Source: Protula sp. h YS-2021
Lineage: Eukaryota > Annelida > Polychaeta > Sabellida > Serpulidae
Reading direction: 5' to 3'
Assembly (NCBI GenBank): GCA_949752745.1
Contig: OX457028.1
Location: 2,354,420 to 2,418,419 of the forward strand
DNA: 64,000 nt
This document shows, piece by piece, positions 10,540-21,165 of this stretch. Position numbers and translations under genes: made by a program. Every line of letters begins with the position of its first letter. The first letter of the stretch is position 1. The notes beneath the pieces were generated by a model. It was not told the origin of the DNA. It saw only the letters and a list, made by a program, of their open reading frames with translations, and did not search any database.

Positions 10540-11830
10540 TTCCGCGACAATGAACAGACGAAATTAATGTTTCAATTATTTTATTCAGTTTTATCCATAA
10601 TGTACTTCGCGTTAGAAATAAGTTCCTCAGGCTTGTTCAATTTTGTTAACTCTGTGGAAACAATACGAAAATCAAGGCCTGAAATACGGAACAGAATCCT
10701 CCGAAAATACAAGAGAACCACTCGATGCAAGCGGTTGTCTTGGGCTTTTATCTGAGCCACCTCGCGGCCAACACAGTGCCTCACAGCACGGCTCTCCAGG
10801 CAGAAAGAAAAGAGCACACGCTTCCGGTATCCATGGCAACTGATCTAATTCTGGGCGTTCTTGCCTAGAAATGCCGAGGCCGTAAGGTAACGCTAATGGT
10901 CAAGAAGTGACAACAGTACATATCATCTGAGGCATTGATATTTTCTTTCCGTCAAGAGCAGGATCAATTAAGCAACAGCTCCAAGTAAACAAGGGCATAA
11001 ACAAGTCTTGGGTGGAGCTGCTGTAATATCCAGATGAAAAGGCCTCGTTGTTCCACAGAGTAATAATTACAATATCAAAACTAAATTTACTTAAAATGTT
11101 TCACGTGACATTTTTACAATTGTCGGATCCATTTTGTTTGTCATAAAGTACAATGACGTTACATACAATCCAAAGTTTATCCGTACGCAGATGATATAGC
11201 ATTTCAAAGGCTTGTAAAATCTAATGGCGTTGATAACCAAACTTAACAAGAAATAAAATGAATTTGGAAAAAGTACTGAGTTTGAATACATGTGGAAATG
11301 ATAGAAAAATGAACAGATTAACAGGAATTTATATATAATAACGAACTGTACCTGGAAGTTTATTTAGTTACAACTAGATTATACTTCAAAAAGAGCAACC
11401 TTATCGTTTTGTGATTACAGGACAAATAAATAAGTAGTTTTACTTTTAACGCTTGGCATTATACTCCTTGTTTTTCGTACATTTAAGCAGCATATTGTGC
11501 CACCGTGTCAATTCGGGCATTCCTTTCCCAAAACTTTCAGTGCAAACAGTATTATCAATTTTTGTCAGGTTAATTTTGGGGGAAGAAATGTAGTTCGAAA
11601 GCGATCTTTGTTTGCGAACGTTGTCATAATTCGAATATATATAACTTTGAGAAACCTGTAGAATTCTGCCAATTGGCCTGACGGTACCTCACTGGAACCT
11701 GAGGTAGAGTCGAAAAGCTCCAAATTGATGAGTCATACGTGTGCGCTTTTGTAGCTTATATTAGTGCTGACTGATTGGTAGTGTTCTGTAATAGTGCTGC
11801 ATGCACATCTTTTCATTAAGGACTCATTAT
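10540..11830. other. No confirmed gene; possible terminal exon
   Basis: On the minus strand at 10581-10650 a splice-acceptor-like TTTCCACAG is followed by an open stretch of about 22 codons (LTKLNKPEELISNAKYIMDK) that ends at TAA with an overlapping AATAAA. The mirror lies near 44480-44550 and differs by one residue. No upstream exon could be linked, so this stays a possibility. The rest to 11830 shows only short frames. Confidence 0.2.
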
Positions 11831-11837
11831 GGTAGAG

Positions 11838-12375
11838 TACGGTGCCACTGCCGGAGCAGTGAAGAGCACGTTGTTTCTACAAAAAAGTTAATAAAAAAGG
11901 ATGTGTTGTCGGTAAAAAAAACCGGTGCAATGACGGATGCATTATCGGTACAAAAGTGGTGCAATGATGATACCCTGAAGGTACAAAAACCGTTGCAATG
12001 CTGGTACATTTTAGGTACAAGCCGGTATAATGAAGTGTGCATTATGGATACAACACCAGTACAATGAAAGATGCATTGGACGTGCAAAGTCGGTACAATT
12101 ACCGGTGCATTGTCCTTAAAAAGCCAATGCAATGAAGGAGACTGTGTCGCTAAAAACTTGGTTAACGATGGGGCCACAAAACTAGTACAATGAAAGGTGC
12201 ATTGTCGATATAAAACCGGTAGAATGAAGTTTGTATTAAGAATGCAAAACCGAATCAATATTGATACACCATAGGTACAAAACCGCTACAATGACGAGTG
12301 TATTTTCAGTATTAAACCTGTAAAATGACTCGTGAACGGTCGGTATGAACACCGGTGCAACGAAGGGTGCATGGC
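11838..12375. repeat. 35-bp minisatellite of hairpin units (left)
   Basis: About 14 diverged units at roughly 35-bp spacing. The unit core is ACCGGTACAATGAAGG followed by TGCATTGTCGGTAC, so each unit carries the inverted pair CAATG...CATTG and could form a small hairpin. Long frames on both strands here are by-products of a repeat free of stops. The mirror array is 42555-43320, where a MITE interrupts it. Confidence 0.85.
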
Positions 12376-12479
12376 GATGCGCACTGGAATTGATGATTCT
12401 GTTGTATGTGTGTGTGAATTTGCAAATCACTGAAAATTGTGAATTATTGAATCTGCTGCAGTACTGCCATGTCAAATGA

Positions 12480-13282
12480 TCTCCTTGTATTTTTTATTTA
12501 TTTGATTATGTTCTTTAACCGTTGTTGAATCAAAAAGAATATATTTCACATTAATTTCTTCCTTTTCAGTTCCCCTGCCTTCTCAAAGAAGCTAATTTTA
12601 TTTAAAATTCAAAAATACGTCATATTGACTAAAAATAAGCCAACATTTGCTAAATTGGCTTAACTAAGTACATATATCTTCAAGCGAAAAAAAAGAAACA
12701 AAACAAAAAATCCAAAAAAAAAACATTTTAAAATATTGTTCTTGAAACTACACCGGAATTTTGTGTTTGTGAGTTTCAAGTGAATTTATAAATACTTCTT
12801 ACGCGTTTCATTTATACTTCTTATGTAATTTATGTGTACTTCCTGTGTACTTCATATGTATTTCTTATGTACTGTATACGAAGCTTTGAGGCATGAAGAA
12901 TCGAAATGAAGTGTCCCTCCTACTCCTCCGTATATAAAACATCTTTACAGTGTAATTACGACGTGAAAAAAATATGGCTGTAGATTGATATTTACTCTGA
13001 TCGTGGGAATTCCTCTGTCTGTTATTGTAATAAATGTCATAGATAAGGTTAAAAATAGACACATAATTTTTTTAACCATCTTACTGACAGAGAAATGGAT
13101 TTTTCTTTCTCTTGGGATAATGGATAGCGTTTTATGGCCCAGGCTTAGAAGGCTGAAATTAAAAAAACCCGTAGCACATAAACAAAGTAGAATAATATTT
13201 GTTTGACAACGGAGACGATTGTTGTTGTTATGTCTTTGGTTTGCGGGCATTTTAGAGGTCGAGGAAAAATTTCTATTGCAGG
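12480..13282. other. No gene seen
   Basis: AT-rich, with an A-rich block at 12690-12720 and a cluster of TTATGTA/TTCATATG-type words at 12800-12870. No domain-bearing frame was found. It is conserved in the mirror arm near 41700-42450. Confidence 0.5.
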
Positions 13283-13345
13283 GTGGAGGAGGAGGAGGAG
13301 GAGGAGGAAGAGGAGGAGGAGGAGGAGGAGGAGCGGGAAGAGGGA
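13283..13345. repeat. GGA microsatellite
   Basis: A run of GGA/GGT triplets broken by a few substitutions. At the corresponding place the mirror arm has a (TTA)n tract (41461-41590), so the two arms carry different simple repeats. Confidence 0.85.
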
Positions 13346-13369
13346 GGAGGTTCATCCCAGCCAAACGAC

Positions 13370-13965
13370 CCACCCCCATCGGCTTGCTATTCCGTGATAC
13401 TAACCCCTCCCTCCCCCTCCCCCCACCCGAGCCAGTAGCGTGGGGTGACGCTGCGCCATTCCCACCCCATCCCTTACTCCCCATCGGCTTGCTATTCCAT
13501 GATACTAACCCCTCCCGCCCCTTCCCTCACCCGAGCCAGTAGTGAGGGGTGGACGCTGCCCCATTCCCACCCCGACCCACCCCCCATCGGCTTCCTATTC
13601 CGTGATACTAACCCCTCCCTCCCCCTCCCTCACCCGAGCCAGTAGTGAGGGGTGGACGCTGCCCCATTCCCACCCCGACCCACCCCCCATCGGCTTCCTA
13701 TTCCGTGATACTAACCCCTCCGCCTCCCCTCCCCCATCCGAGTTAGTAGTGAGGGGTCGACGCTGCCCCATTCCCACCCCGCCCCCACTTCCCATCGGCT
13801 TGCTATTCCATGATACCCCCCCCCCCCCCCGCCCCGGAGTCTGTAGAAGAGTCGCCGCCGCGCTAGTCACCACTTTTCCGCGGCACTGTCTCCCTCTTCC
13901 CCGAGCCAGTAGCGACGGGTCAACGCAGCACCCCATCCCCACCCCCACTCCCCCCGGCTTACTTC
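13370..13965. repeat. ~104-bp tandem repeat, five units (left)
   Basis: The phrase CATCGGCTTGCTATTCCGTG recurs at about 13376, 13482, 13586, 13689 and 13793. Spacing is 103-106 bp. Units contain long C-rich tracts, which give proline-rich spurious frames. The mirror arm has only about three units (41090-41410), so copy number differs. Confidence 0.85.
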
Positions 13966-13989
13966 TATGTGGTCTCATGTGACCTCGAA

Positions 13990-15290
13990 TAAATCCATAT
14001 GGGCTTGTAATAAACAAGTCACAAATATCGAAAAACCCATTAAGCGTTAAGCCCATAAAATGACTTCTAAAAATATTGCCATTCCGTGTTTCAAGTGACG
14101 ACGATTAAGTGACGCTTGTTGTGGATAATGTTAATGGCTTCCCCTCGCCCTCCTCCCCCCTCCCCCTCCCCTCTCTGTCCATGCTTTGGGCGATTTTTAT
14201 TTGTTGACTCGTGCCGTAAATGACTTGTATGAGTGACGTTTTCATCGGCATGTCAACATGTCAATAATGATTGACAGTTAATTGCTATGCAAGGTCAGTA
14301 CTGTGTTTATACATTGGCTTTCTTTTATATATTGGGGGGTGGCGGGGGGGGGGGGGGAGGGCGTACGAGCTGGAATGTTATAATTCCGTTTGATAAAACA
14401 GCGTAATGCGGACACATTAATACGACACAGAGTCCGTGTTCTATTGTAAAATCCAAGACCCCGGAGGCACTGACAGTTCCCAGCCCTTCTTTTTTCCAGA
14501 TAAACATTATTTATGTGCTGGGATAGGGGTGAGGTGGGGGGGGGGGGGCTCAGAGTCGCAGTCAACACTTGTAAACATCATCTATTTCAGTGCAAACGGG
14601 AAAAAAATATAACGCTAAACCCGCTTATGTAACCCCCCCCCCCCCCCGCCTCCACCCACCCCCACCGACCCCCCACACATAAATTGCGAAATCACATGGT
14701 CTGAAAGCACACACCTGTTAAAATCGTACGTATTCAAAAACCCTCTTCTTTTCAGGTGTCTTTAGTGTCGATAACTATGGACATTGCTATTTGACAAATA
14801 TTAATTGCTTTATCCGACCATGTTCAGCAGATAAAACCAGTGGTGGTAATATCAATAATATCAATAATATCCGGCAACCAATCATGACACGTCTCACATT
14901 TCATGTTCATTTTAAAGTCAGTAAACGTTGAAATACGATCCCCCTCCACGAGTTCCAAGTGTGGGCTTTCTTTTATCTATTTTTTTCACTGTACTTTTGG
15001 GGAGAACTTCTTTATTTATGTTATAGGTTTTGTTGACAATTGCTGGCGGCTTTTACTTTTTAAATTCTCATTTGGAAGTTTTCATTTCCAAATGTGTATA
15101 TTTTACTAAACTATCCGCGAAAGTACTGTATATTCCTTTTTCCGTTTGGGTTGAAAATTTTATTTGGCGTAGACAGATGAAATTTGCCACATATACAGAG
15201 GACGAGAAAACCTTCTGAAATCCGCAATTGTTTTACCTTCACCTTCAAGGTCAAGATCGAATTGAGGCCAAAACGCTGTTTTAACTTTAA
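13990..15290. other. No gene; G/C homopolymer islands
   Basis: Contains poly-G/poly-C islands at about 14335-14360, 14535-14550 and 14633-14648, and a short run of ATCAATAAT repeats at 14850-14870. No frame here shows domain content. The mirror arm holds the same order at 39900-40990 with different homopolymer lengths. Confidence 0.5.
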
Positions 15291-15293
15291 AAC

Positions 15294-15888
15294 TGATGAA
15301 GTACACCTCTGTGAGCCGTTTTTGACTCACAGCGGGGCACTTCCTTATAAATTAAAAAGAATGATTAAATGAAATAACAAGTGTTTATTGATATAAATAT
15401 ACTAAGTGCAGTGGGGTGTACCGGGGTCTATTACGCCAAGAAAAGCATTTTGGTTATTAGACTTAAGAACGATAGTCACGTACCATACATGATCGGATAT
15501 CCACAACATAACATATATCCGAGTTTATAATTAATATAATTTCTCAATCAACGTTTTATCATTCAGATATGCGCTTCTCGATTCTCCCGTATATTATTTT
15601 CCGTAGCTTATATACTTGTAGATCCTAACAAAGACACTTATTATAAGAGTGGGTTACAAACAGGTGACAACAATCAAAGGAGTAACAAAAGGGGTTTTAC
15701 AATTATAAACATACCATAACTATTATAAACAATAGAGATACCAATTATAGTAATTCTTATGACCATGCATTATTAAGGGACGATGCGACATATATAATTA
15801 ACAATCAAACAAAACGGAGGATTATAATTACTCTAATCCTATTGATAATTGTCTGTTGGCACAAGAATTGAGTGCACAACACTGATTC
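15294..15888. mobile_element. Left-only ~595-bp insertion
   Basis: The mirror arm runs straight through this site near 39780, so the empty site is known. The inserted block lies between two copies of TGAT, a possible 4-bp target duplication. Near its start is an imperfect hairpin (AAGTACACCTCTGTGAG with CTCACAGCGGGGCACTT). It contains no long frame and I cannot assign it to a family. Confidence 0.6.
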
Positions 15889-16019
15889 CAGAAAACTCCT
15901 CCTGGGCTATTTAGCGTACGAAGATGAGATCTGGCACAAGTATAGAGGGTAAAATGAATGTGAAATTCGAGTTTTTTGGTAAAAATATTTTTTTAAAACT
16001 AAATATCCGTGTTCGAACT

Positions 16020-16462
16020 TACCTATGTATAAGTAGGGAGTAATCTCACGATCTGAACCTCGACCCAGAAAACTGTTAACGAAGACGATTTATCTCGAAA
16101 ACGGTTGGGTATTCTGAGCGCATTTTCGACCCGTTTAGTCTATAACCTGTTATACAAAAGGGACCTCGGTAATCTTCTCGGTCACGGCCAAGGTCAAAAG
16201 AGGGAAGTTGACAATGATCTCGAGACACGGTTAGATATATGCCGAATCTGAACTCACTTTTTAGTCTTTGGCCCCATGAAACACCAAAACAAGAGGTACC
16301 ACGGTGACCTTGATTGAGAAGGTCAAGGTCAAAAACCGGAAGTTGACAATTATCTCAAATTTGTTAGAAGAACTCCGGTGTAAATAATGTTTGCAGTAAG
16401 GAGTAACTACATGACCTATATCGTGACCTTGATTTTCAAACTATAAGTCACGTGACATCTTA
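16020..16462. repeat. AAGGTCA-rich repeat, part 1 (left)
   Basis: Several copies of AAGGTCA or its complement TGACCTT occur, for example GAGAAGGTCAAGGTCAAAAA near 16317. They alternate with words such as ATCTCGAAAACGGTTGGG. The same kind of sequence resumes at 20580-21165 on the far side of the LINE, so the LINE split one repeat block. Confidence 0.7.
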
Positions 16463-19400
16463 GTAAATAGTAAATAGTAAATAGATTTTACGTGCCTAGT
16501 TCTAAAAGATATTCAAAGACACGATACAAGAATATAAAAATAACTGATCACATAGTAAAATAGCTAAAAGACACTGACTAGGTTGTTATCACAGATAGGT
16601 AATACTGAATAAAAAAGTTTTTAGTTTATTTTTAAAAGACAGGTAGTTCGTTTCTAAACGTAGGGAAGTTGGTAGGTTGTTCCACAGTCGCGGTGCCGAA
16701 ACAGAGAAGGCCCTATCACCATAGGTTTTTGTCCGGGATTTTGGCACATTTAACAAATTCTTATGTATTGAACGCAGAGTCCTAGAAGGTTGGTAAGGTG
16801 AGAGTAGTTCACATACATATTCTGGAGATGTGCCCTGGATAACCCGAAATGTCAATAGTAGAATTTTAAACTCAGTTCTGCGATCTGGTAGCCAATGTAG
16901 CGATTTTAAAATGGGGGTAATGTGGTCGTATTTTCTGTTGCACGTCACTAAGCGAGCGGCAATATTTTGTATCCGTTGTAGCTGACTGATGCGGCATTTA
17001 GGAAGACCATATAGTATTGCATTGCCGTAGTCCAACCTGGAGGATATCAGTGCATGTACTAGCTTTTCACAGGAGTCCTGTGAGATGTATGGCCGTATGG
17101 AGCGAATGTTTCTGAGATGATATAGGCACGTCTTACAGCGCTGCGATATTTCCTTTTCTAGTGTCAAATGTGAATCAAATATTATTCCAACGTTTTTTGC
17201 ACTATCTGTTGGGCTAATATGGGTTTCACCAATCACAATGCTATCCAAACTAAAACTAGTAACGTGTGATGATGGAGTTATAACAAGCACTTCGGTTTTC
17301 GAGTCATTTAACTTTAATTTGTTGACTGACATCCAAAGCCTAATTTCTTCGATGCATGCTTCCAGCTTCCTCACTGAATAATTGAAATCAGTACGATCAT
17401 TTAGTCGAAATTGTACATAATTTTGAGTGTCATCCGCATAAATATGAAAGTTAACTGCATGGCGTCGAGTGATATCTGCCACCGGCAAGGTGTAAATTTT
17501 GTAGTCCTCGGGACCCATTAGAGAACCTTGGGGCGCACCGAAAGAAAGACAGATCTGGTCGGATAGTGCGCCATCTATAATAACCGCTTGCGACCTTCCA
17601 GTGTGATATTCGGAGAACCATTTAAGAGCGGTGTCTTCGATACCCAGACGCTCATGAAGCCTTTGCATCAGGACTGCATGATCAATTGTATCAAATGCCG
17701 CGCTCAGGTCCAACATAACTAAAACAACGCCACGCTTATCGTCAAGCGCGCGCAAGATATCGTCAAATATACGCACCAGAGCTGTCTCCGTTCCATGACC
17801 AGCACGATATGCAGATTGAAATTTTTCGTGTAATTGGTTTTGTGACATGTGTGTATCCAAACGTTTAATGACTGCTTTTTCTATTATTTTGGAAATCCAC
17901 GGAATATTGGATACTGGTCGGTAATTTTTGAGTTCTTCCGGATTGAGAGTTACTTTCTTAATAAGAGGTTTGACCAGTGCTTGTTTTAATGTAGCTGGAA
18001 AATGTCCATCCTTCAGTGATAAGTTCACGATATCAGTTATAGTAGGTAGCAGGTGAGGTAAGCACCGTTTCAGAAGACTAGTTGGTATGGGGTCCAGAGT
18101 ACAGGTAGCATTACTTGTCTTGGCGATAATTTTTAAAATTTCATCTTTGGTGTAGGTCGTGAGAGACGGTAGTTTCGTATCACAAGCTGGTTCTGAATTT
18201 GGAATATATGCGCTACAGTTTTCGTCCAGTTTTTCTCGAAGTTTTGTGATTTTATCCGAAAAGAAGTTGTTAAACCTCTCTGCCAAATCTTCTTTAGATA
18301 AATGTTCAGGTAGAATGGTTTTGTTTTTGCTTTTCAGTAACTCATTTAGTACATTAAAAAGCTTTTTTTGGTCAAATCCACAATCATTGATTTGTTGCGA
18401 ATAGTAAGATTGTTTTTCCTTCTGAATAGTGTTTACAAATTTAAGTCTAGCTTGCCGATAACGACTGACATTTTCTGGAGTTCTGAATTTTCGCATAGTC
18501 CTTTCCGCTTTTCTTTTTTCTCTCTTGGCTATGGCAATATCTTTCGAAAACCAGGGAACTTTAGGTCGAATGGTAATTACTGATGTTTTTTCTGGTGCAT
18601 GTTTATCCAAAATATTACCCAGAGAGGAATTGTATCTTTCTAAAAGGGTGGTCGCTGTGTCGCCAGGTCGTGACAAAATATTTGCATTTTCGACATCATG
18701 GCAAAATAAGTCAATATCAATATCTTTAATTTTTCTGTATGTAACACGTTTTTGTTCAAGTTTTGATTTTCTTATTCTAAAATATCCGTGTACGGCATGG
18801 TGGTCCGAGATGAGATCACTGATAGCACACATTGAAAGCAGTTCGTCATCGGCTCTAGTAATAATATAGTCCAGGATGTGACCTTTTACATGTGTCGCAT
18901 AGGGAACATGTTGCTTAAGATTCATCGATGATAGCAGGGAAGAAAATTCTTTGTTTTCAGGATGGCTTGACACGTCCCAGTGAATATTAAAGTCACCAAG
19001 AATACATATTTTTCCTGGAGTTAAAACAATGTTTTCTAAAAAGTCTGCAAACTCGGCATGAAAATCTTTGAATTTTAGCCTGTTGGCGACTGAGGGAGGA
19101 GGTCGATAGATTGTATAAAAAGTAATCTGTTCTCCCCGAATTACTGACTGAGTGGCGATAAATTCAAAAGATGAATAAGTTTTGAAGGCAGCTGTAATAT
19201 CCGTTGTTTTAATGGATTTTTGCGTGATAACTGCCACACCACCACCGCGCTGACAATTCTGCCTTGGTTTTTGATAGTATGAATAACCATTGGGAGTTGC
19301 AGATCTTAGAGAGAGATCGTCAGACAGATCTTTTGGCATCCATGTTTCGGTTAAAAAGCACAGTGATAACGAGTTTTTGCAGATATGCTCCAACAGAATA

Positions 19401-19764
19401 TCTGATTTGTTGCTCAAGGATTGGCAGTTTATAAGACCGATTGAAAAGCATTCTTTTTGCGGTACGTGTTCGTGAAATTCTATTTGTTTCAGATAAGAAC
19501 GGGTCGCACTGTTAGCGGAATTTTGTACCTTTCTAAAATTATGTCCAGAGTATGTGGATACTCGTTTATTTGTACCAGCTCTTAAACCCCTTGATTTCAC
19601 TATGCCTTGCTGAATGACACTTTGAATTGAATCAGCTGATGGGGACAGGCCCCTAGATCGTCTTCCAATAGCGAACAATTCGGCCTTGGTGTAGATTATT
19701 GTTCTTGAAATTCCGGTATTAATACACATAATGAATAGCAATCCAACACATTTCTCTTGCGCCA
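16463..19764 (-). mobile_element. L2/CR1-type LINE, left arm only
   Basis: The mirror arm lacks this block: its sequence runs uninterrupted through GGTGACGATGTCACGTGAC near 39212. The 3' end of the element lies at about 16463-16490 and carries three copies of a 7-bp unit (TATTTAC), the short tandem 3' tail typical of L2/CR1 elements in place of poly(A). The 5' end coincides with the start of the open frame, so ORF1 is missing, either by 5' truncation or because the family lacks one. No clear target duplication was found. Confidence 0.85.
16589..19729 (-). CDS. LINE ORF2: endonuclease-reverse transcriptase
   Basis: About 1046 codons from the Met I chose (MCINTGIS); the frame is open for a further 12 codons upstream without another ATG. 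Numbered from position 19765: residues 108-330 form an apurinic-type endonuclease (LINCQS, TETW at 139-142, YRPPPS, GDFN at 257-260, SDHHAV at 320-325). Residues 590-830 form the RT (FDTIDHAVL, GAPQGS at 743-748, YADD at 776-779, WMSVNKLKLN). Residues 955-1000 carry the LHWLP...FKILLLTF segment typical of L2/CR1 relatives. The protein nicks target DNA and copies the RNA in place. There are no stops or frameshifts and all key residues are present, so this copy could be recently active. Confidence 0.92.
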   Translation of the reverse strand: MCINTGISRTIIYTKAELFAIGRRSRGLSPSADSIQSVIQQGIVKSRGLRAGTNKRVSTYSGHNFRKVQNSANSATRSYLKQIEFHEHVPQKECFSIGLINCQSLSNKSDILLEHICKNSLSLCFLTETWMPKDLSDDLSLRSATPNGYSYYQKPRQNCQRGGGVAVITQKSIKTTDITAAFKTYSSFEFIATQSVIRGEQITFYTIYRPPPSVANRLKFKDFHAEFADFLENIVLTPGKICILGDFNIHWDVSSHPENKEFSSLLSSMNLKQHVPYATHVKGHILDYIITRADDELLSMCAISDLISDHHAVHGYFRIRKSKLEQKRVTYRKIKDIDIDLFCHDVENANILSRPGDTATTLLERYNSSLGNILDKHAPEKTSVITIRPKVPWFSKDIAIAKREKRKAERTMRKFRTPENVSRYRQARLKFVNTIQKEKQSYYSQQINDCGFDQKKLFNVLNELLKSKNKTILPEHLSKEDLAERFNNFFSDKITKLREKLDENCSAYIPNSEPACDTKLPSLTTYTKDEILKIIAKTSNATCTLDPIPTSLLKRCLPHLLPTITDIVNLSLKDGHFPATLKQALVKPLIKKVTLNPEELKNYRPVSNIPWISKIIEKAVIKRLDTHMSQNQLHEKFQSAYRAGHGTETALVRIFDDILRALDDKRGVVLVMLDLSAAFDTIDHAVLMQRLHERLGIEDTALKWFSEYHTGRSQAVIIDGALSDQICLSFGAPQGSLMGPEDYKIYTLPVADITRRHAVNFHIYADDTQNYVQFRLNDRTDFNYSVRKLEACIEEIRLWMSVNKLKLNDSKTEVLVITPSSHVTSFSLDSIVIGETHISPTDSAKNVGIIFDSHLTLEKEISQRCKTCLYHLRNIRSIRPYISQDSCEKLVHALISSRLDYGNAILYGLPKCRISQLQRIQNIAARLVTCNRKYDHITPILKSLHWLPDRRTEFKILLLTFRVIQGTSPEYVCELLSPYQPSRTLRSIHKNLLNVPKSRTKTYGDRAFSVSAPRLWNNLPTSLRLETNYLSFKNKLKTFLFSITYL

Positions 19765-19825
19765 CATGAAATATCGTATAACATAAGACATAATCTTTTG
19801 TGATTTATCCAAGTGGGTGATTCCA

Positions 19826-20895
19826 CTGTCTAGCGGGGAATTCAGTCTAGTTTCATTAGTGTTTAGTTAAATACGGTATAATTTAGGGTACGCAGTATAT
19901 GTATCGAACATGAATTCGATCTCCAACAAAGTCTTCCTCCCCTCCCCCCCCCCGCCCACCCACTCCCCTCCTCCACATTTATACATGACAGTGAAAAGAC
20001 GATTTTTTTCAGGGTAGAAATTTTAACACAAGTTTAACAGTTTACAGGGATGGGGGGTGGGGGTGGGGGTAGGAGCGGTAAATTACTGCTTTGTTGACTT
20101 TCTCTGAAAGTGAATGCTCTACAAAGTGAATGATGCGCAAAGTGACTGGCCCACAATAAATATGAAAACAACTGTTAATGGTATGAATGTTTTTTTTTTT
20201 GTTTGTTTAGAAGTTCGCTATGTCGTTAGTTCGCATGTCTGTTTCTATTGTTTTTGTCCGAACAATATCTAGGAAACTGTTCGTTGGATCAGATTCATAT
20301 CTTAACAGACAATTTTATACACTGAATTTTTACTCCTGTTGAATATTTAAAACTTGGCAGTTGTCTTGCATTGTTGTGCATTTTGACGTTTATTTCAGAT
20401 CCTAGTTAAGGTTTTGTCATTTTTGCACATTTACGCCTCCAATCAGCCTATTTTTTTTTTTTAATTTTTGGTTTGTTTATTTATTCCTAATTTCAAACTG
20501 TGCTTGCAAATGGGGAAAATTTTGTGGTTATTCCTAAAGTTTATTGCGTTTTTTCAGCCTTTTTTTTTCGTTTTAATGGTTTCTAAACAGCTCCTCCCAG
20601 ACCATTTGACGTACAAAGATGAAATTTGGTACATGTATAGACGATGATGAGGTGTTGCAGTGTCGGTGAGGTCAAAGAATTTTTTACCTCAAAATGGTTT
20701 CCAGACAATTCCTCCTAGACCGTTTGACACACGGCAATGACGTTAGGCAAGGTATGAAATGTTTTTCATCGACCGTGAAGGGCAAGGTCAAATTCAGGTC
20801 AAAATATTTCTAGAACCTCTACTTATCACGAAAAATGGCTGGAAATAGGGCTCAAATTCCTGTTCGAATACATTTACGGAGTGAATAGAGAGTAA
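19826..20895. repeat. Left-only ~1-kb block beginning with a MITE-like end
   Basis: It starts with TTCCACTGTCTAGCGGGGAA, the same terminal sequence that forms both ends of the 89-bp palindrome at 39068-39156 in the mirror arm. The rest (polyC-rich piece at 19940-19980, T-rich tracts, and AAGGTCA repeat from 20580) has no counterpart there. Either the right arm lost about 1 kb or the left gained it. No gene was found. Confidence 0.6.
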
Positions 20896-21165
20896 CCTAA
20901 CAATCTGAATATTGACCTTGAAAGTCAAGGTCAAAGGTCATGTGACCTTTGTATCGCGTGAACCATTAGCGACAGGATCATTTATTTTGTCAGAGATTTT
21001 CGACCCTTAGGGCCTAAAAGACCATAATTAGGTGGCTTGATGACCTTGAACTTGTCGGCCAAGGTCAAAGACGTGAACCGGAAGTTGAATGTTATCTCGA
21101 AAACTTTTTAAGCTCATTTTTGGGCCTTAAAAAGGCTGCATAACAGGTACCTCGGTGACCCCCGC
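20580..21165. repeat. AAGGTCA-rich repeat, part 2 (left)
   Basis: Closely spaced AAGGTCA half-sites, for example GAAAGTCAAGGTCAAAGGTC near 20928, plus CTCCTCCCAGACCATTTGAC-type words repeated near 20590 and 20705. The nine-base TCAAGGTCA matches the estrogen-related-receptor type monomer site. The mirror block lies at 38810-39650. Confidence 0.75.

Noticed and set aside
10643..10843. Frames of 60-80 codons present in both arms (mirror 44254-44496)
   Set aside because: Conservation matches the background of the duplicated arms, overlapping frames on both strands exist, and no domain is visible. Only a possible terminal exon is noted.
13203..13982. Several overlapping Pro- and Gly-rich frames
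   Set aside because: They are readings of the GGA run and the 104-bp tandem repeat on both strands, with no domain and no conservation of frame in the mirror arm.
19730..19765. GTG start for the LINE ORF2
   Set aside because: The GTG lies at the element-host junction; the first ATG in frame is at 19729.
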